Below are positions 1 through 12,400 of a stretch of 64,000 bases of DNA, piece after piece. The first letter of the stretch is position 1. Every line of letters begins with the position of its first letter. The position numbers and the translations under genes are program-made. The stretch is from Macrotis lagotis (lineage: Eukaryota; Chordata; Mammalia; Peramelemorphia; Peramelidae). The stretch is taken from assembly GCF_037893015.1 (NCBI RefSeq), contig NC_133666.1, forward strand, positions 4,214,239 to 4,278,238. The letters run 5' to 3'. The notes below the pieces were generated by a model that was not told the DNA's origin, made no database searches, and saw only the letters and a program-made list of their open reading frames with translations.

Positions 1-2530
1 GTAATAATCAATAATTATTTCCAAGAAAATGAAAAGGAGACATCATACCAAAATATATGGGATAAAGCCAAGGCAGGTTTGAGGGGGAACTTCATCTCAC
101 TAAATGTTTATATGAATAAAATAGAGAAAGAGGAGATCAATTAATTGGGTATGAAACTAAAAAGGCTAGAAAAATAACCACTTAAACAAAACCCAATTGA
201 ATATCAAATTAGAAATTCTGAAAATCAAGGGAGAGGTTAATAAAACTGAAAGCAAGGAAATCAATGATATCATAAGTAAAACTAAGAGTTGGTTTTATGA
301 AAAAGCCAATAAAACAGACAAAGCTTTGCTTAATCTGATTTTAAAAAGATAGAAGATAACCAAATTACCAGTATCAAAAATGTAAAGGATGAACTAACCA
401 CCAATGAAGAGAAAATTAAAGAGATAATTCATAACTACTTTGCCTAACTGTATGCCAAGAAAATGAATAATTTGAGTGAAAGGGATGAATATTTACAAAA
501 TACAAACTGCCCAGCAGAGGAAATAAATTGCTTCTATAACCCCATTTCAGAAAACAAAATTGAAGAAACTATCAATTAAACTCCCTAAGGAAAAGTCTCC
601 AGGTCCAAATGCATTTACAAGCGAATTCTAATGTACATTTAAGGAAAAAGTAATTCCTATTCTACATAAACTATTTACAAAATAGGAGAGGAAGGAGTTC
701 TGCAAACCTCCTTTTATGACACCAAAATGGTGCTGCTACCTAAACCAGGAAGAAGCAAAACAGACCAAGAAAATTATAGACCAATTTCCTGAATGAATAT
801 TGATGCAAAAATCTTAAATAAAATTTTAGCAACGAGACTACAGCAAGTTATTACCAGTATAAAACACATAATCGGGCTGGATTCATACCAGGCAGGCACA
901 GATGGTTCATCATTAGGAAAACACTCAATATAATTAAATATGTCAACAGCAAAACCAACAGAAATCATATGATTATCTCAATAGATGCTGAAAATGCCTT
1001 TGATAAAAGACAACATCAATTTCTATTAAAAACACTAGAACGTTTAGGAATAAATGGAGTTTTCCTTAAAATAATAGATAGTATCTTTTCTAAAACCAGC
1101 AACTAATATTAAATTTAATGGGAATAAACTCAGAGCATTTCCAATGAATTCAGGGGTGAAACAATGATGCCCATTATTGCTATTAATATTTAATATAGTA
1201 TTAGAAGAGCTAGCAGTAGCAATAAGAGAAGAAAAAGAAATTGGATTCAGAATTGGCAATCAGGAAGCCAAACTTTCACTCTTTGCAGAATGACATGATG
1301 GTATACCTAGAGAACCTGAGAAAATCATCAAAAAATCTCCTTGAAACAATTAATGAATTCAACAAAGTAACAGGATATAAAATAAACCCATATAACTAAT
1401 TAGCACTTCTATATATGAACAACAAAGCCCAAGAACAAGAGATAGAAAGAGAAATTCCACTTAAAATAACTGTAGACAACATTAAATACTTGGAAATCTA
1501 CCTCCCAAGACAAATCCAGAAACTGTATGAACACACGATAAAGCACTTCTCACTCAAATACAGTCAGATCTAAATAATTGGAAAAATGCCAAATGTTCAT
1601 GGTTAGGGTGAGCTAATATAATGAAATGACAGTTCTACCCAAATTAAATTACTTGTTAAGTACCATTCCAAATGAAATTACCGAGCTAGAAAAAATAGTA
1701 ACAAAATTCATCTGGAGTAACTAAAAGGCAAGAATCAATGGAATTGATGAAAAAAAACTTGCAAAGGAAGGTGACCTAGCTCTATCATATCTAAAACTAT
1801 GCTATAAAGCAGCAGTCATCAAAACTGCCTGGTACTAGATGAGAAATAGAGTAATGGTTCAGTGGATTAGGATAGGTTCAAAAGAAACTGTAGTAAATGA
1901 CTACAACAATGTGACAAACCCACAAAGTCACTATTTGATAAAAATTGTTGGGAACATGGAAAACAGTATGGAAAAAACTAGGCATAGATTCACATCTCAC
2001 ACCGTATACCAAAATAATATCAAAATGGGTAAAGTATATAGACATAAAGAGCAATACCATAGATAAATTAATAGGCCAAGAAATAAATTTATGACCAAAC
2101 CAGAATTAGAGCACATTACAAACTGCAAAATGAATGATTTTCGACTATATTAAGTTAAAAAATTTTTTGCACTAATAAAATCAATGCTGCCAAAATTAGG
2201 AGAGCAGAAAGCTGGGAAACAATCTTTACAATCAGGATTTCTGATAAAGGTCTCATTTCTAAAATATATAGAAAATTGCATCAAATTTATAAGGTCACAA
2301 GTCATTCCCCAACTGATAAATGGTCAAAGGATACGAATAGACAGTTTTCGTATAATCATATGAAAAAATGCTCCACATCACTATTGATTAGAGAAATGCA
2401 AATTAAAACAACAATGAGGTATCATCTCACACCTAATAGATTAGCCCTGATGAGAAAAAGGGTTGGAGAGGTTGTAGAAGGATTGGGACATCGATGCATT
2501 GCTGATGGAGTAGTGAACAGACACAACTTT
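1..2530 (+). mobile_element. Decayed LINE-1 ORF2 and 3' end (left end outside window)
   Basis: Broken reading frames on the plus strand give the L1 reverse transcriptase core. The pattern NYRPIS-x-MNIDAKILNKIL is at about 770-830, an AGFIPGRQ-like segment follows near 880, and IISIDAENAFDK is at about 973-1010. The catalytic FADD region near 1280 is broken by an extra base and stop codons. The ORF2 C-terminal part and 3' end run to about 2530. Frameshifts and stops occur throughout, so the copy is dead. The 5' part lies outside the window. Assignment to L1 is secure; the subfamily is not determined. Confidence 0.9.
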
Positions 2531-2539
2531 TCTACTTCA

Positions 2540-2700
2540 GACTTTTGTCAGCTGTACAACTCTAAGTAAATCATTTAAGCCCTCTGAGTTTCAGTTTTCT
2601 CACCTATAAAATGGAAATAACAGTAACACTAACTACACAGAAATGTTATAAAGATTAAATAAGAGCATTTTGCAAACACTAAAGCTCTATAGAAATAGTG
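2540..2700 (+). repeat. MIR-like ancient SINE relic
   Basis: Contains the typical core order: a segment about loss of C-rich tract, then TTTCTCACCTATAAAATGG and an A-rich stretch around TAATAA. It abuts the L1 3' end. The interval 2700-3090 after it holds only unassigned AT-rich DNA; its 99-codon open frame has no recognisable domain. Confidence 0.6.
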
Positions 2701-3094
2701 TTAAAAGAAAATAGTTGTCAAAAATATTCTACCCATATTGTTGTAAGGATGCGAAACATAAAACACAGCAATATCCAAAGAAATAAAAATGAATGTAACA
2801 CAGAGGGTAATGGAGAAGTAGATTGTAGATGTGAACTGGCTATCACAAAAGAATCAATGAAGAACTTAGAATGTCAGGAGAAAACCTCCAGTATTTTCAA
2901 TGCGAAGCCTACTGGAAATGGACATGGAATTGCAAGTTGGGAAGGGATGAATGGGCTATTATCTGCATTGTTAGAAGGAACTTCTAACTCAACATGATCA
3001 CAGAACCATCTTATTAATAATAATAAAAAATACTATTTAAGCTCCCATTTCTACAGGACTTTAAAGTTCACAAAGTACTGTTGATATTTGTCCT

Positions 3095-3386
3095 TCATTC
3101 TCAAAGAGGACCACAACATGAAGAAGACAAAGCCAGGACAAGTACCTGAATTGGATTTGAGTGAGGGTAGTGCTGTTCGAGGTCACCAACTTTAGTTTCT
3201 CCTCCAGATACATCTGGGTCCAGTGGCCAGATCTGAGTCAGCATGACTGGAGATGGCTCTGAATGTGAGGTTAAATTGACTTGTTCAAGGTCAAACAGCC
3301 TAGTAAGTAACTAGTGTCTGAGGTTAGACTCCCATCCTCTTGACTCTAAGACCAGTGCTTAATCCACTGCACCACCTAACTGCCCC
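3095..3386 (-). mobile_element. Marsupial tRNA-derived composite SINE, minus orientation
   Basis: The right end, CACCACCTAACTGCCCC, is the reverse complement of the marsupial SINE head. The interior carries a reversed degenerate B-box region. The left part (TTCATTCTCAAAGAGGACCA) is a non-tRNA body shared in character with the element at 42340-42535. Confidence 0.8.
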
Positions 3387-3869
3387 AAAGTTACTGTTAG
3401 ATAGAGAATGAGAACGTTTTTCTAATGATTGTACAGAGGAGGAAACTGAAAATCTATCAAAGCCTCAGGGGAAGGAATTGCAGCTGTCCTTGTTACTAGG
3501 GAAGCCATACCAGTTGTAGTCCAGGAAGCCATACTTAAAGTCTTTGGGGTTCGTGGGGATTTTCTCCATTTCCTAGGGAGTGCAAATTTTCAGAAAAATG
3601 CATCAGAAATCAAAATGAATGAAAGATAAATGCATATTTGTTATAATCAGGAAAGTGTCAAGGTTGAAAGTTACCCATGAAATGGAAAATCCTAAGTCTA
3701 CTGGCAGCTAGTGAAGTTTGATTGGCACAATATGAATTATCCCTGGGAGAGATTAAAGACAGTAGTACAACTGAGCTACCTGATTGCTGTGAGCTATAAA
3801 TAGGAAGAGAACAGGTACATCTGGCCCTAAGCATCAGAGAGAAATATTTGATGGGGTCAATGATGTATA

Positions 3870-3873
<4 letters not shown>

Positions 3874-3919
<46 letters not shown>
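3874..3919. repeat. (TG)n microsatellite
   Basis: About 23 uninterrupted GT dinucleotides. Likely polymorphic in length. The flanks 3390-3870 and 3920-4910 show no gene or clear repeat that I can support. Confidence 0.95.
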
Positions 3920-3921
<2 letters not shown>

Positions 3922-4914
3922 ATTTATTAACAGTGATCTTGGGGAGGTCCAGGAGTAAGCTGAGCCAGATAATAAGAGTCTAGTAATTGTCTTCAAGTCT
4001 TTCCCAGTGCTAAAGGGACCACACTATTAGCTGCTGTGGTTGAGCTGCTTGTCCTTGCAAAGCTGTTGGGTTTTCTCCCTGATCCTGATTCCATTGAGGA
4101 GCTCAAAAAAGAAATTGAATATTGCTCTCCTCACTAGAGCAGTACACCTTGGTTGGGGTGGAGGGAGAATGGTGAGCTAGTAGACATTCTATGCATCCAA
4201 CATTATTTATTAGAATATATACTCCATGGTATCTTGGTTCCAAACTGGTTTACTTTCTATAGAGGATAATAATAAAGTAGCAAGTTTTGGCTTTATTCAG
4301 TCACTTTTTAATATTATGTAAGCCTTTTGATCTGAACACTAGCCAAAATTGGATAGATTCCCTCCAGTGTGGATAGCAAGGAGTCTCTCTGCCTATAGTT
4401 TTAAAGGCCCTTCTCAGAATTCTGGGAAAAACTCTCACATGGTTACCCAATATAGCCCAAGACCCCAAATGTCAGAGTGAATACCATGACACAATAGCAC
4501 AGAAAGTAAGGAAAATGAACAGTACAGTCATCAAGCAAATGCTTCCAGAGGCTGTCCCTCAGAATGTCATTCAGCTGAGTCTGCAGCTCCAATGGGAGGT
4601 CCCAACCTTGGACTCCAACTGATAGTCTCAGTTTCTACTGTCCTCCTCTAGTCTAAAATTTTCCCACTCTAATATCTTTGCCAAGGAAACCTCTGGTGTG
4701 GTCATGAAAGGCCAGGCCAGCTGAAATGACTGACCAACATAATTTGAAATCTAGAGTGTTATAGAAAAAAGTCTAATTTCTTATTTGGCTGGTCTTCTAT
4801 GCTGTAAACATCTCTTCTCATTTCTCCATGGACAGTTCCTTAGCATTTTTTTCTTCCACCAGACCTCTCTGCTAGTTGGACATAATTATGTAGTGAAATG
4901 AATACTAGATATAC

Positions 4915-5190
4915 TTCACACCACAGAACCTCCGAATCAGAAGAGATCTCAAAAGACCCGATCCAGGGGTCCCTTCTATACAATTACTAGCAAGCAATTA
5001 TCTAGCCACTTCTTAAAGATCTCCAAAGATGAGGAACTCACTATAGGTTTAGATAGTCTGTTCCACTCCTGGGCAGCTCTAATTATAAAGAAAATATTCC
5101 TTACATTAAGCTAAAGTCAGTAATATGCAAATGTATACTCACTGGTACCATTTCTATCCCCTTGGTACCTAGCAGAGCTAGTGGAGTCTC
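4915..5190. repeat. CR1/L3-like LINE 3'-end relic
   Basis: Contains the amniote CR1/L3 3'-UTR-like wording GTTCCACTCCTGGGCAGCTC followed by TTCCTTACATTAAGC, preceded by an AGAGATCTCAAA...CCCGATCCAG segment. Highly diverged and non-coding. A second fragment of the same type lies at 5480-5840. Confidence 0.55.
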
Positions 5191-5410
5191 TCTTTAACAT
5201 GAAAGATGTTTTAATAAAAATAATAGCATTTTATGATTTGCAGAGTACTTAAACATATTATTTCATTTTGTCTTCATAACAACTCTAGGAAGTAGATTAT
5301 TATTAGCCCCATTTTGCATCTGAGAAAACTGAAGCAGATGGACATGAAGTATCTTGTCTAGTATCACACAACTAATAAATACCTGAGGCAAGGCCTCTCT
5401 AGTTAGCATG
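5190..5410 (+). repeat. MIR-like relic
   Basis: Core wording ATTATTAGCCCCATTTTGCA, CTGAGAAAACTGAAGC and ATCACACAACTAATAAATACCTGAGGCA in order, as in MIR elements. Interrupts the CR1/L3-like segment. Confidence 0.7.
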
Positions 5411-5479
5411 CCACCATTCTGCTAGAAAATAGCTAGTCATTAGATGAGGCAGGGCTCCCCTATCTTTTGTCTCCTCCAG

Positions 5480-5840
5480 GCTTTAGCTATTGCCATTCCT
5501 CAACTGGATCAGATGTGGCATGACCTCCAACCTAGTCACCTTCTTCTGGTTGTGCTCCAGCCTGTCAATGCCCTTCCTGAAATGTAATGCCCTCGATGGA
5601 TCACGTTACTTTGGATGTGGTCTCCCCAGGACAGAGAGAGGACAGAAAGACAGTGACCTCCTTAATTCTATATATTACTCATCTCTTCTTCATGCAATCT
5701 AAGGGTAGCAATTGGAGGGCTTTTTGGTGGCCATGTGACATAGCAGATTTGCTCTGTAACTTCCCTAAGTCACTTAGTTGTTTGGGGGAGGTGTTTTGAC
5801 TTATGTATGTCCATACTCTTATCCCTGAATAAAATGAAAG
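5480..5840. repeat. CR1/L3-like LINE relic, second part
   Basis: Wording such as GTTGTGCTCCAGCCTGTC, CTTCCTGAAATGTAATGCCC and GGATGTGGTCTCCCCAGGAC is typical of the L3/CR1 3' region found in mammals. The short open frames here (70 codons) are chance readings of this relic. The interval 5850-6180 is unassigned AT-rich DNA. Confidence 0.5.
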
Positions 5841-6179
5841 CTTTTTACAAGTAAGACCTATTTTTGTTTTTATTTTTGAATCTTCAGAACTGAGAATAGG
5901 ATCTTGGATGTGGTAAATGCTCAATAAATGTATCATTTCATCAAGTCTTAGTGATGGTGTCAAATTAACTCTTTAAATGAGGATCTTATTAAACTATTTC
6001 AGTTCTTGTCACTATTATTGCCTCAGTACTTTGTTTCATGGTAACCCTATTCCGAAAGAAACACCTAGCAGTTCTATTTATTAAAAAATAGTTAGGGCCA
6101 AATAACTTAATAACAACTTGAGTCATCATTGGGAAAAGAAGCCATATCAATTAAAAGAAAAAAACTCAAGTCTTTTTTT

Positions 6180-6440
6180 CTTATTTCATTATTTTTATTG
6201 TTGATATTCAGTTGTATCTGACTCTTTGTGACCCCATTTGGAGTTTTTTTGGCAGAGATGGTGGAGTGATTTGGCATTTCCTTCTCCAGCTCATTTTGAA
6301 TATAAGGAACCTGAGGCAAACAGGGTTAAATGACTTGCACAGCATTGCACAGTATCTGAGTGAAGATTTGAACTCAAGAAGAGAAGTCATGTAAGTCTGG
6401 CACTCCTTCCACTGCAGCACCACCTAGCTGCTGCCTGGTA
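6180..6440 (-). mobile_element. Long marsupial MAR-type SINE, minus orientation
   Basis: Right end CACCACCTAGCTGCTGCC is the reversed head; the body has GACTCTTTGTGACCCCATTT, TTCCTTCTCCAGCTCATTTT and GAGGCAAACAGGGTTAAATG. This is the longer marsupial SINE with a MIR-like central core. Confidence 0.85.
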
Positions 6441-6994
6441 CACAGTATACCCACAATTAGCTGCCATAATTACTTACTAAGGAGATGTGTGAACCTCTTG
6501 GGCAGTGCATAGTTTCGGAAATGTTGGAATCCAATTGAATACAGCTATTCTCATTTTCTGTTCTATATCAGTTTTCACAAAACTTGTGCTCTTTATCACA
6601 ATCTTGAAAAACCTATCTTCACAAAGATATGACATGGCAAACAAGAAAGTAGAGAAGTTACTGGTATAACCAAAAGTACAAGTAAACAAAAACAGATCTG
6701 AAACATTTGACAATGTTATTGCAGAATGTTAAAACTGTGAACTATTCCAACTAGAAGTTAGCATGGTGTCCCACCAAGGGCAAGTATCACTGTGATTTTC
6801 TCAAATATCTCACTATTCCATAGAACCCCTGGGAAGTCCTTGCACTGCCTTACATTGTCTGGGAACCAAGAAGTTAGTATTACTCAGTGTTCGACTCATT
6901 TATTACTCATAATAATAATAATAATCATCTCTATAATCAAGAAAAATGATTTCCAATACTGATTGTGATATTCACTAGGTAGAACTGTATTTGA

Positions 6995-7140
6995 GTTTAG
7001 AAAACCTGGATTCAGACTCTAACTCTGGTGTTTATAACTCATGTGACCTTTGCTTTGAATTTCCTCATTTGGGAAAGGACAGATTTGGACTTGATAGTCT
7101 CTAAGGTCCCTTCCTACTTTAAATATATAATTCTATGAAC
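6995..7140 (+). repeat. MIR-like relic
   Basis: GGATTCAGACTCTAACTC, then TGTGACCTTTGC, then TTTCCTCATTTGGG and a CTAAGGTCCCTTCCTAC tail region, in MIR order. The stretch 6440-6995 shows no gene; it contains a short (AAT)n at about 6908-6925. Confidence 0.65.
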
Positions 7141-7206
7141 TATGGGACTTTAGATCATTCTCTTAAACTGAGAGTTTTAGTTTTCCCCTTCTTTAAAAGA
7201 CAGATC

Positions 7207-7372
7207 TGGGGCAGCTAGGTGGTGCAATGGATAGAGCACTGGCCCTGGAGTCAGGAGTACCTGAGTTCAAATCCGGCCTCAGACACTTAATAATTACCTA
7301 GTTGTGTGGCCTTGGCAAGTCACTTTACCCCATCGCCTTGCAAAAACCTAAAAATAATTAAATAAAAAATTA
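7207..7372 (+). mobile_element. tRNA-derived marsupial SINE, plus
   Basis: Complete copy: head GGGGCAGCTAGGTGGTGCAA, B-box GAGTTCAAATCC, middle TTAATAATTACCTAGTTGTG, tail CTTGCAAAAACCTAAAAATA ending in A-rich repeats. Internal Pol III A and B boxes are recognisable. It lies 125 bp from an inverted copy (7497-7662). Confidence 0.95.
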
Positions 7373-7496
7373 ATTCTCCTATATTTTTATTTTAAAAGTC
7401 AAGGAATGAATTATAGAAACATTAACTCTATGATGGCAAAGTTTAAAGACAAGACAACATATCAAAATTTCTGGGATGTAGCTACAGTAGTCTTTT

Positions 7497-7662
7497 GGGT
7501 ATTTTTTTGTTTTTAGGTTTTTTCAAGGCAAATGGGGTTAAAGTGGCTTGCCCAAGGCCACACAACTAGGTAATTATTAAGTGTCTGAGGCCGGATTTGA
7601 ACTCAGGTACTCCTGACTCCAGGATTGGTGCTCTATCCACTGTGCCACCTAGCCGCCCCTAC
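7497..7662 (-). mobile_element. tRNA-derived marsupial SINE, minus
   Basis: Reverse complement of the same family, from the T-rich tail (TTTTTTTGTTTTTAGG) to the reversed head CACCTAGCCGCCCC. Together with 7207-7372 it forms an inverted pair with a spacer of about 125 bp. Confidence 0.95.
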
Positions 7663-7679
7663 AGTAGTTCTCAAAAGAA

Positions 7680-9420
7680 AATCATATTCCTGAAAATATA
7701 CATTAACAAAATGGAAAAAAGCAAGGACTAATGGCCCAAACATGCAATTTTTAGCACAGAAAAAGGAATCTTGGCAATTAGAAGTAAAATAGATAAAGCG
7801 TAAAAAAAAAAACCCTACAGAACTGATCAACAAAATGAAAAACTGGTTCATGGCAAAGTCTATAAAATTTGATAATGCCTTAGCTAATTTAATAAAATGG
7901 AGGAAAATAAAATTATCAACATAAAAAATGATCAAGGAACAATCACAGTTAAAAGGGAGTAAAAGAATAATCAAAACTTACTATATGCCTTCATATGCCC
8001 CCAAAACTGAAAATTTTAAAGAACTGGAGAATTATCTACAAAAATATAAAATATACAAATTAACAGAACATGAAATTGAGATCTTAAAAAACTAGAGATA
8101 TTAGAAAACTTAAGAACTTCCCATCTCCAATTACTTGGAAATAATGAACATCATCATCATAATGAAGATAATGATAGTGGCGGCATTAATCATTAATATA
8201 TTATTATATAATATAATTATTGTAAATAATGTAATTAATATATTTTATAATAATAGTTCTTCCAAAAATGAAATTGTAAAGGAACTAAAGGAACCTGGGA
8301 TAGACAATTTTACTAGTGAATTCTATTAAATTTTTCTATGAGAATTAATAACTATGTTACACAAATTTTTATCAAACATTGAGAAAGAAAATAGTTCATT
8401 AAAATCCTTTTAGGGAATAAATGGTGTATGAATATTGAAGTAGAGGAAGGATACAGCAAAACCTGGGAATTATAGATCAAATCACTAGTGAAGAGGAAAA
8501 GGGACTGGACTTGTGATTTCATTAGTCTAGGAAACAACCAAGTGAAGAAATTCTATCTATAAATGCAGGTTGACATTTTCTCAGCAACTTGCCAAAGGTA
8601 ACACGGGTCACCTTTGAACCCAGGTCTTCTTGGCTTTCAGACCAGCTCGTTATCTACAATCTCATACTGTCTCTCAAATAATGGATATCAATTCAACCCT
8701 TTTACATAAGATTCTAACAAAAAGGCTTCACTGCCATGTCCATAAATATATTCACTAAGAATAGGTTAGATTTATACCAATAATGATTCAATTCTAGAGA
8801 AAAAATTTATAATATTAATAATATGAAAAACAAAACACCTCAAGCTACATAATCATACAAAGATTTAGAAAAATCTTTGGCAAAATATATCATTTGTTCA
8901 TGCTAAAAAGTTAAATTAAATTAAAATAAAAACATTACAAAATCTAAGCATGGAAGAGTCATTTACTAAATGATTTAAAAAGTATACATCGAAAACTTAA
9001 ATTTAACATTCTTTGAAATGGGGAAACACTAAATAATTTACCCACAAGGACATAGTTTAAGACTGGCTGCCTCCTTTTCCCCACTGCTGTTTGGCATAGA
9101 TGACAGCAATCGCAAGATGATAAAAGAAAGAATTTAAAGCATCAGTATAATCAACAAGGAGAAAAGCAAACCTACTTTCAAATGACACAATGGCTTAGTT
9201 AAAAGACTCCAGGGAATCAGCAAAGAAACCATTTGAAACAATTAGCAGTTTAATTAAAGTTCCAGTATACAAAATAAATCTACAAAAGTTATAGTATTTT
9301 TTCTAAAGCAATGACAAATCCCAGGAGGAAGTAATAGTAAGGAAAATCTCATCAAAATAAATACAAGATTTTGTTGACTATACTTCTTTGTTACGAGAGG
9401 TTCTTGACTAGGGATGGGGT
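7680..9420 (+). mobile_element. Old, heavily decayed L1 ORF2-like LINE
   Basis: Plus-strand frames give L1-like fragments: a motif around KEPGIDNFTSEFY near 8283-8327, corresponding to the PGPDGFTSEFY region of L1 ORF2, and later tracts matching the region after the RT catalytic site (AAATCCCAGGAGGAAGTAAT near 9315). Stops, small deletions and a SINE-derived patch at about 8570-8680 interrupt it. It looks older than the copy at 1-2530. The interval 9420-9820 is AT-rich and unassigned apart from the (TA)n. Confidence 0.7.
8570..8680 (-). repeat. SINE/MIR fragment inside the L1 relic
   Basis: CTTGCCAAAGGTAACACGGG then TTTGAACCCAGGTCTTCTTG is the reversed B-box region of a marsupial or MIR-type SINE. 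Both ends are eroded. Confidence 0.55.
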
Positions 9421-9650
9421 GAGTAAGTTCTATGACTACAAAAAATAAGAGAGAAGAAAATAAATAAAAGCACATCAATGAAAGCTTTGAGAAAACAGTC
9501 TTTCAGAAGAACAATAACCATGGTAATGCCTGCATACTTTAAAGCTGTATATAATTTCATATGCAATCTTTTTTATGTTCTTTGGGTATGGAAATAAAAT
9601 TGCATATTGACTATCAAATTCATAATGTTTAACTTTTATTATACATACAT

Positions 9651-9654
<4 letters not shown>

Positions 9655-9696
<42 letters not shown>
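9655..9696. repeat. (TA)n microsatellite
   Basis: About 20 consecutive TA dinucleotides, preceded by short CATA repeats. Confidence 0.95.
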
Positions 9697-9700
<4 letters not shown>

Positions 9701-9819
9701 ACTATATTGTTTTAAATTGACTGGAAAATGAATAAAATATCTAAGAGTCCAATTACCTAGGCATGATCAAAACTTATAGGACTAGAATTACGGAACATTC
9801 TTTAAGAAAATAAAGGCTG

Positions 9820-10617
9820 AATCTCTGGCTTCTCAGACTCTCCCCTACCTGCCATGTTGACTCCATTTGGCTGGCCCCCTAGTCAAAACTTTAAACTGCA
9901 GGCTAGTAACTGAGTTCTGGGTCAAAGTTCGGACTCAATTTTGACTCGCAGGAATTATATGACTTTTTCACTGACCAGAATTTTGAGGTGATGTCCAATG
10001 GACCACCTGATTTCTTCACCATCCTCTCCTCTTGCTGGGCTCCAGGGTCCAGACTTTTGGATCTGACCAGGCCCTTGAACCTGATGGACACCCTGGAAAG
10101 ATAGGATAATATTGCTCCATTGTGGCAGAGGACGGCACTGATTTGGTGGATAGCTTGGAGCTGGAAAGAGAACAGAAAGAATTGAAGATCTCTGATTATA
10201 ACAGCTCAGCCCCTTCAATAAAATCATTACACCAAAAGGTCCCAGTCCTGGTTCTTGAACCTACAGTGAGCTGCTAGGATGAGCCCTTACAGCTTCTGAA
10301 ACACCTGGAAGACTCACTTTTATTTGATGAAGCCCTTTGACTCACTAGCTCCAGAGACAGACTCTATGCAATGGATGATTCCGAACTAGTGGGTAAAGAG
10401 GACAAGCTATCTCTTGGAGACTGCCCAGAGGAGCTGAAGGCTACGCTTCCAGTCCTCCAACCTCGAGGCATCCAGGAGAACTGTGTACAAGCGCCTCAGC
10501 ATGGACAGGGAATTCCTGAGGGAGGGAGATCTGAGGCCACCCAGTCCATTCCCTATAGTGTCTCAGAAAGAACTCAGATGCTGGTACCCCACTGAAAGGA
10601 TCTATGAGGCAGACCCT
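9820..10617 (+). pseudogene. BAZ2A: BAZ2A (TIP5) processed pseudogene, 5' piece with internal deletion
   Basis: BAZ2A is the large subunit of the NoRC nucleolar remodelling complex. Translation with frameshifts follows its N-terminal region in order: an EFW-x-K patch near 9916, GLNFDSQELYDFF near 9930-9968, DQNFEVMSNGPPDFF to about 10010, VAEDGTDLVDSLELE near 10128-10172, and MDDSELVGKEDKLSLGDCP at 10371-10427. The sequence then jumps to a region well over 1,000 residues further on: EELKATLPVLQPRGIQE (about 10428-10478), YKRLSMDREFLREGDLRP, and WYPTERIYEADP at 10582-10617. Joined exons, an internal deletion, stops (for example near 10276) and shifts indicate a dead retrocopy. The last segment is where the 29-bp satellite begins. 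The matching 3' piece is at 27012. The alignment is from memory of the family and was not computed. Confidence 0.85.
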
Positions 10618-12400
10618 CTCTGAGAAGAGCAATGAGGTAGACTCCCATTCAAAGGACCTCTGAGGCAAACGCCCCACTAACAGGACTCGAGGCAGACAAC
10701 CACTGAAAAGAACTATGGGGCACATTGCCACTGAGAGGACCTATGAGGCAGACCCCCGATGAGAGGACAAATGAAGGAACCCCCACTAAAAGAACCTATG
10801 ATGTAGACCCCGCAGCGAGAGGGTCTATGAGCCAGACCCACCCATATACCTATTGAGAGGACCTATGATGCAGATGCCCCCTCTGAGAGAACCTACTGTG
10901 TAGAACCCCAACTGGGAGGACCTATGAGGCAAAGTGACAGTGAGAAAGCTGAGTCAGATTGCTCGCAGACTCCTCCTGGGAGCACCCATGAGGTAGACCC
11001 CCCCCCTAAATCCCCAGAAAATGGATCTATGAGAAAGATCTATAAGGCAGACTCCCACTGAGAAGATCTATGAGACAGACCCCCAATGAGAGCATTGATG
11101 GTGCAGACTGCTGCTGAGAGGAGCTATGATGCAGATCCTCTGTGAGAGGAATATGATGCAGATGAGGCAACGAAAGAACCTAAGGGTGCAGACCCTCTGC
11201 TAAGAGAACCTATAAGACAGACCCCTGGCTGAGAGAGCCTATAATGCAAAACCCCAGCTATGGGGAATTATGCAGAATTCTGCAAATTCGGAGGCAAAAC
11301 CTCACCAAGAAGAGTAAGGATGCAGAACACCCACTGAGAGTGTTTGAGAGAATTTGAGGCAGAACCATATTGACGACCTATGATGTAGAACAGCTGCTAA
11401 GGGGGCTAAAGAGGCGGCCTCCCGCTGACTGGAACCCGCTATGAGGATGTTTGGTGCAGACCACTGCTGAGAGAACCTATGATATAGGCCCTATCTGAGA
11501 CAGGCAGAATACCCACTAAGGCGACCTATGAGGCAGACCTTCTCTGAGGGAACTTATGATGCAAATGGCACACAGAGAGAACCTACGATACAGATGACAC
11601 ATGGAGAGAACCTATGATGCAGATGACACAGAGAGAATTGTGATGGAGATCCTCTGCTGGGAGAAGCTATGATGTAGACAGAAAACCTATGGTGCAGAAC
11701 CCTTGGTATGGTAACCCACAAGGCAGGATCCTGCTGAGTGTATCCATGAGGCAAGCTATCAGTGAGAGGACTAAGGATGAAGAACTCACACTGAGAAAAA
11801 TTTGGGGGGCAGATCTGGAATGAAAGGATGTATGATCCAGAACACATACTAAGGGGACCCATGAGGAAGACACCTGATGAGAGGATTGATGCTGAAGACC
11901 ACCACTGAGAGGACCTATGATGCAAATCCGGTCTGAGAAGAAGATACAGATGACATGCTGAGAGAACCTATGATTGATGAAGACCCACGCAGATCCTTCA
12001 CTTGGAGAAACTAAGATGTAGAACACACACAAAGTGGACCTATGAAGCAGACTCCTGCTGAATGGACCCATAACACAAACCCTTAGTGAGAGGACTAAGG
12101 ATGAAGAACCTACACTAAAATAAATATATAGGGGCAGACCTGAGTTAAAAAGGACCTGTGATACAGATGACAGGCTGAGAGAATCCATGATGCAGAGCTC
12201 CTTCTGAGAGAACCTAAGAATTAGAACTCCCCCATAGAAAAGATATAATATAGAACCCCTGCTATGGGGACCTATGAGGCAGACCACTACTGAGAGGATC
12301 GATGTTTCAGACTGCCACTGAGAGAAACTCTGAGGCAGATGCCCTAGGAGAGGACCTATGATGCTGATGACAGAACCTATGCTGTAGAACCCATGCTGAG
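10582..12400 (+). repeat. 29-bp satellite, left edge, seed-like monomers
   Basis: Tandem monomers of about 27-31 bp with the wording CCCACTGAGAGGACC followed by TATGAGGCAGAC or TATGATGCAGAT. The first unit is the BAZ2A codon string for P-T-E-R-I-Y-E-A-D-P at 10588-10617. As 29 is not a multiple of 3, the expansion is not coding. Monomers are strongly diverged from one another. Long minus-strand open frames here (such as 11667-12287) are chance readings of the periodic sequence. Confidence 0.9.

Noticed and set aside
11667-12287. 206-residue minus-strand open frame, and similar frames at 13213-14230, 20787-21685 and 23022-23400
   Set aside because: They read the 29-bp satellite with repeating HRFSQQ-type text, arise from its composition, and lack any start or family support.
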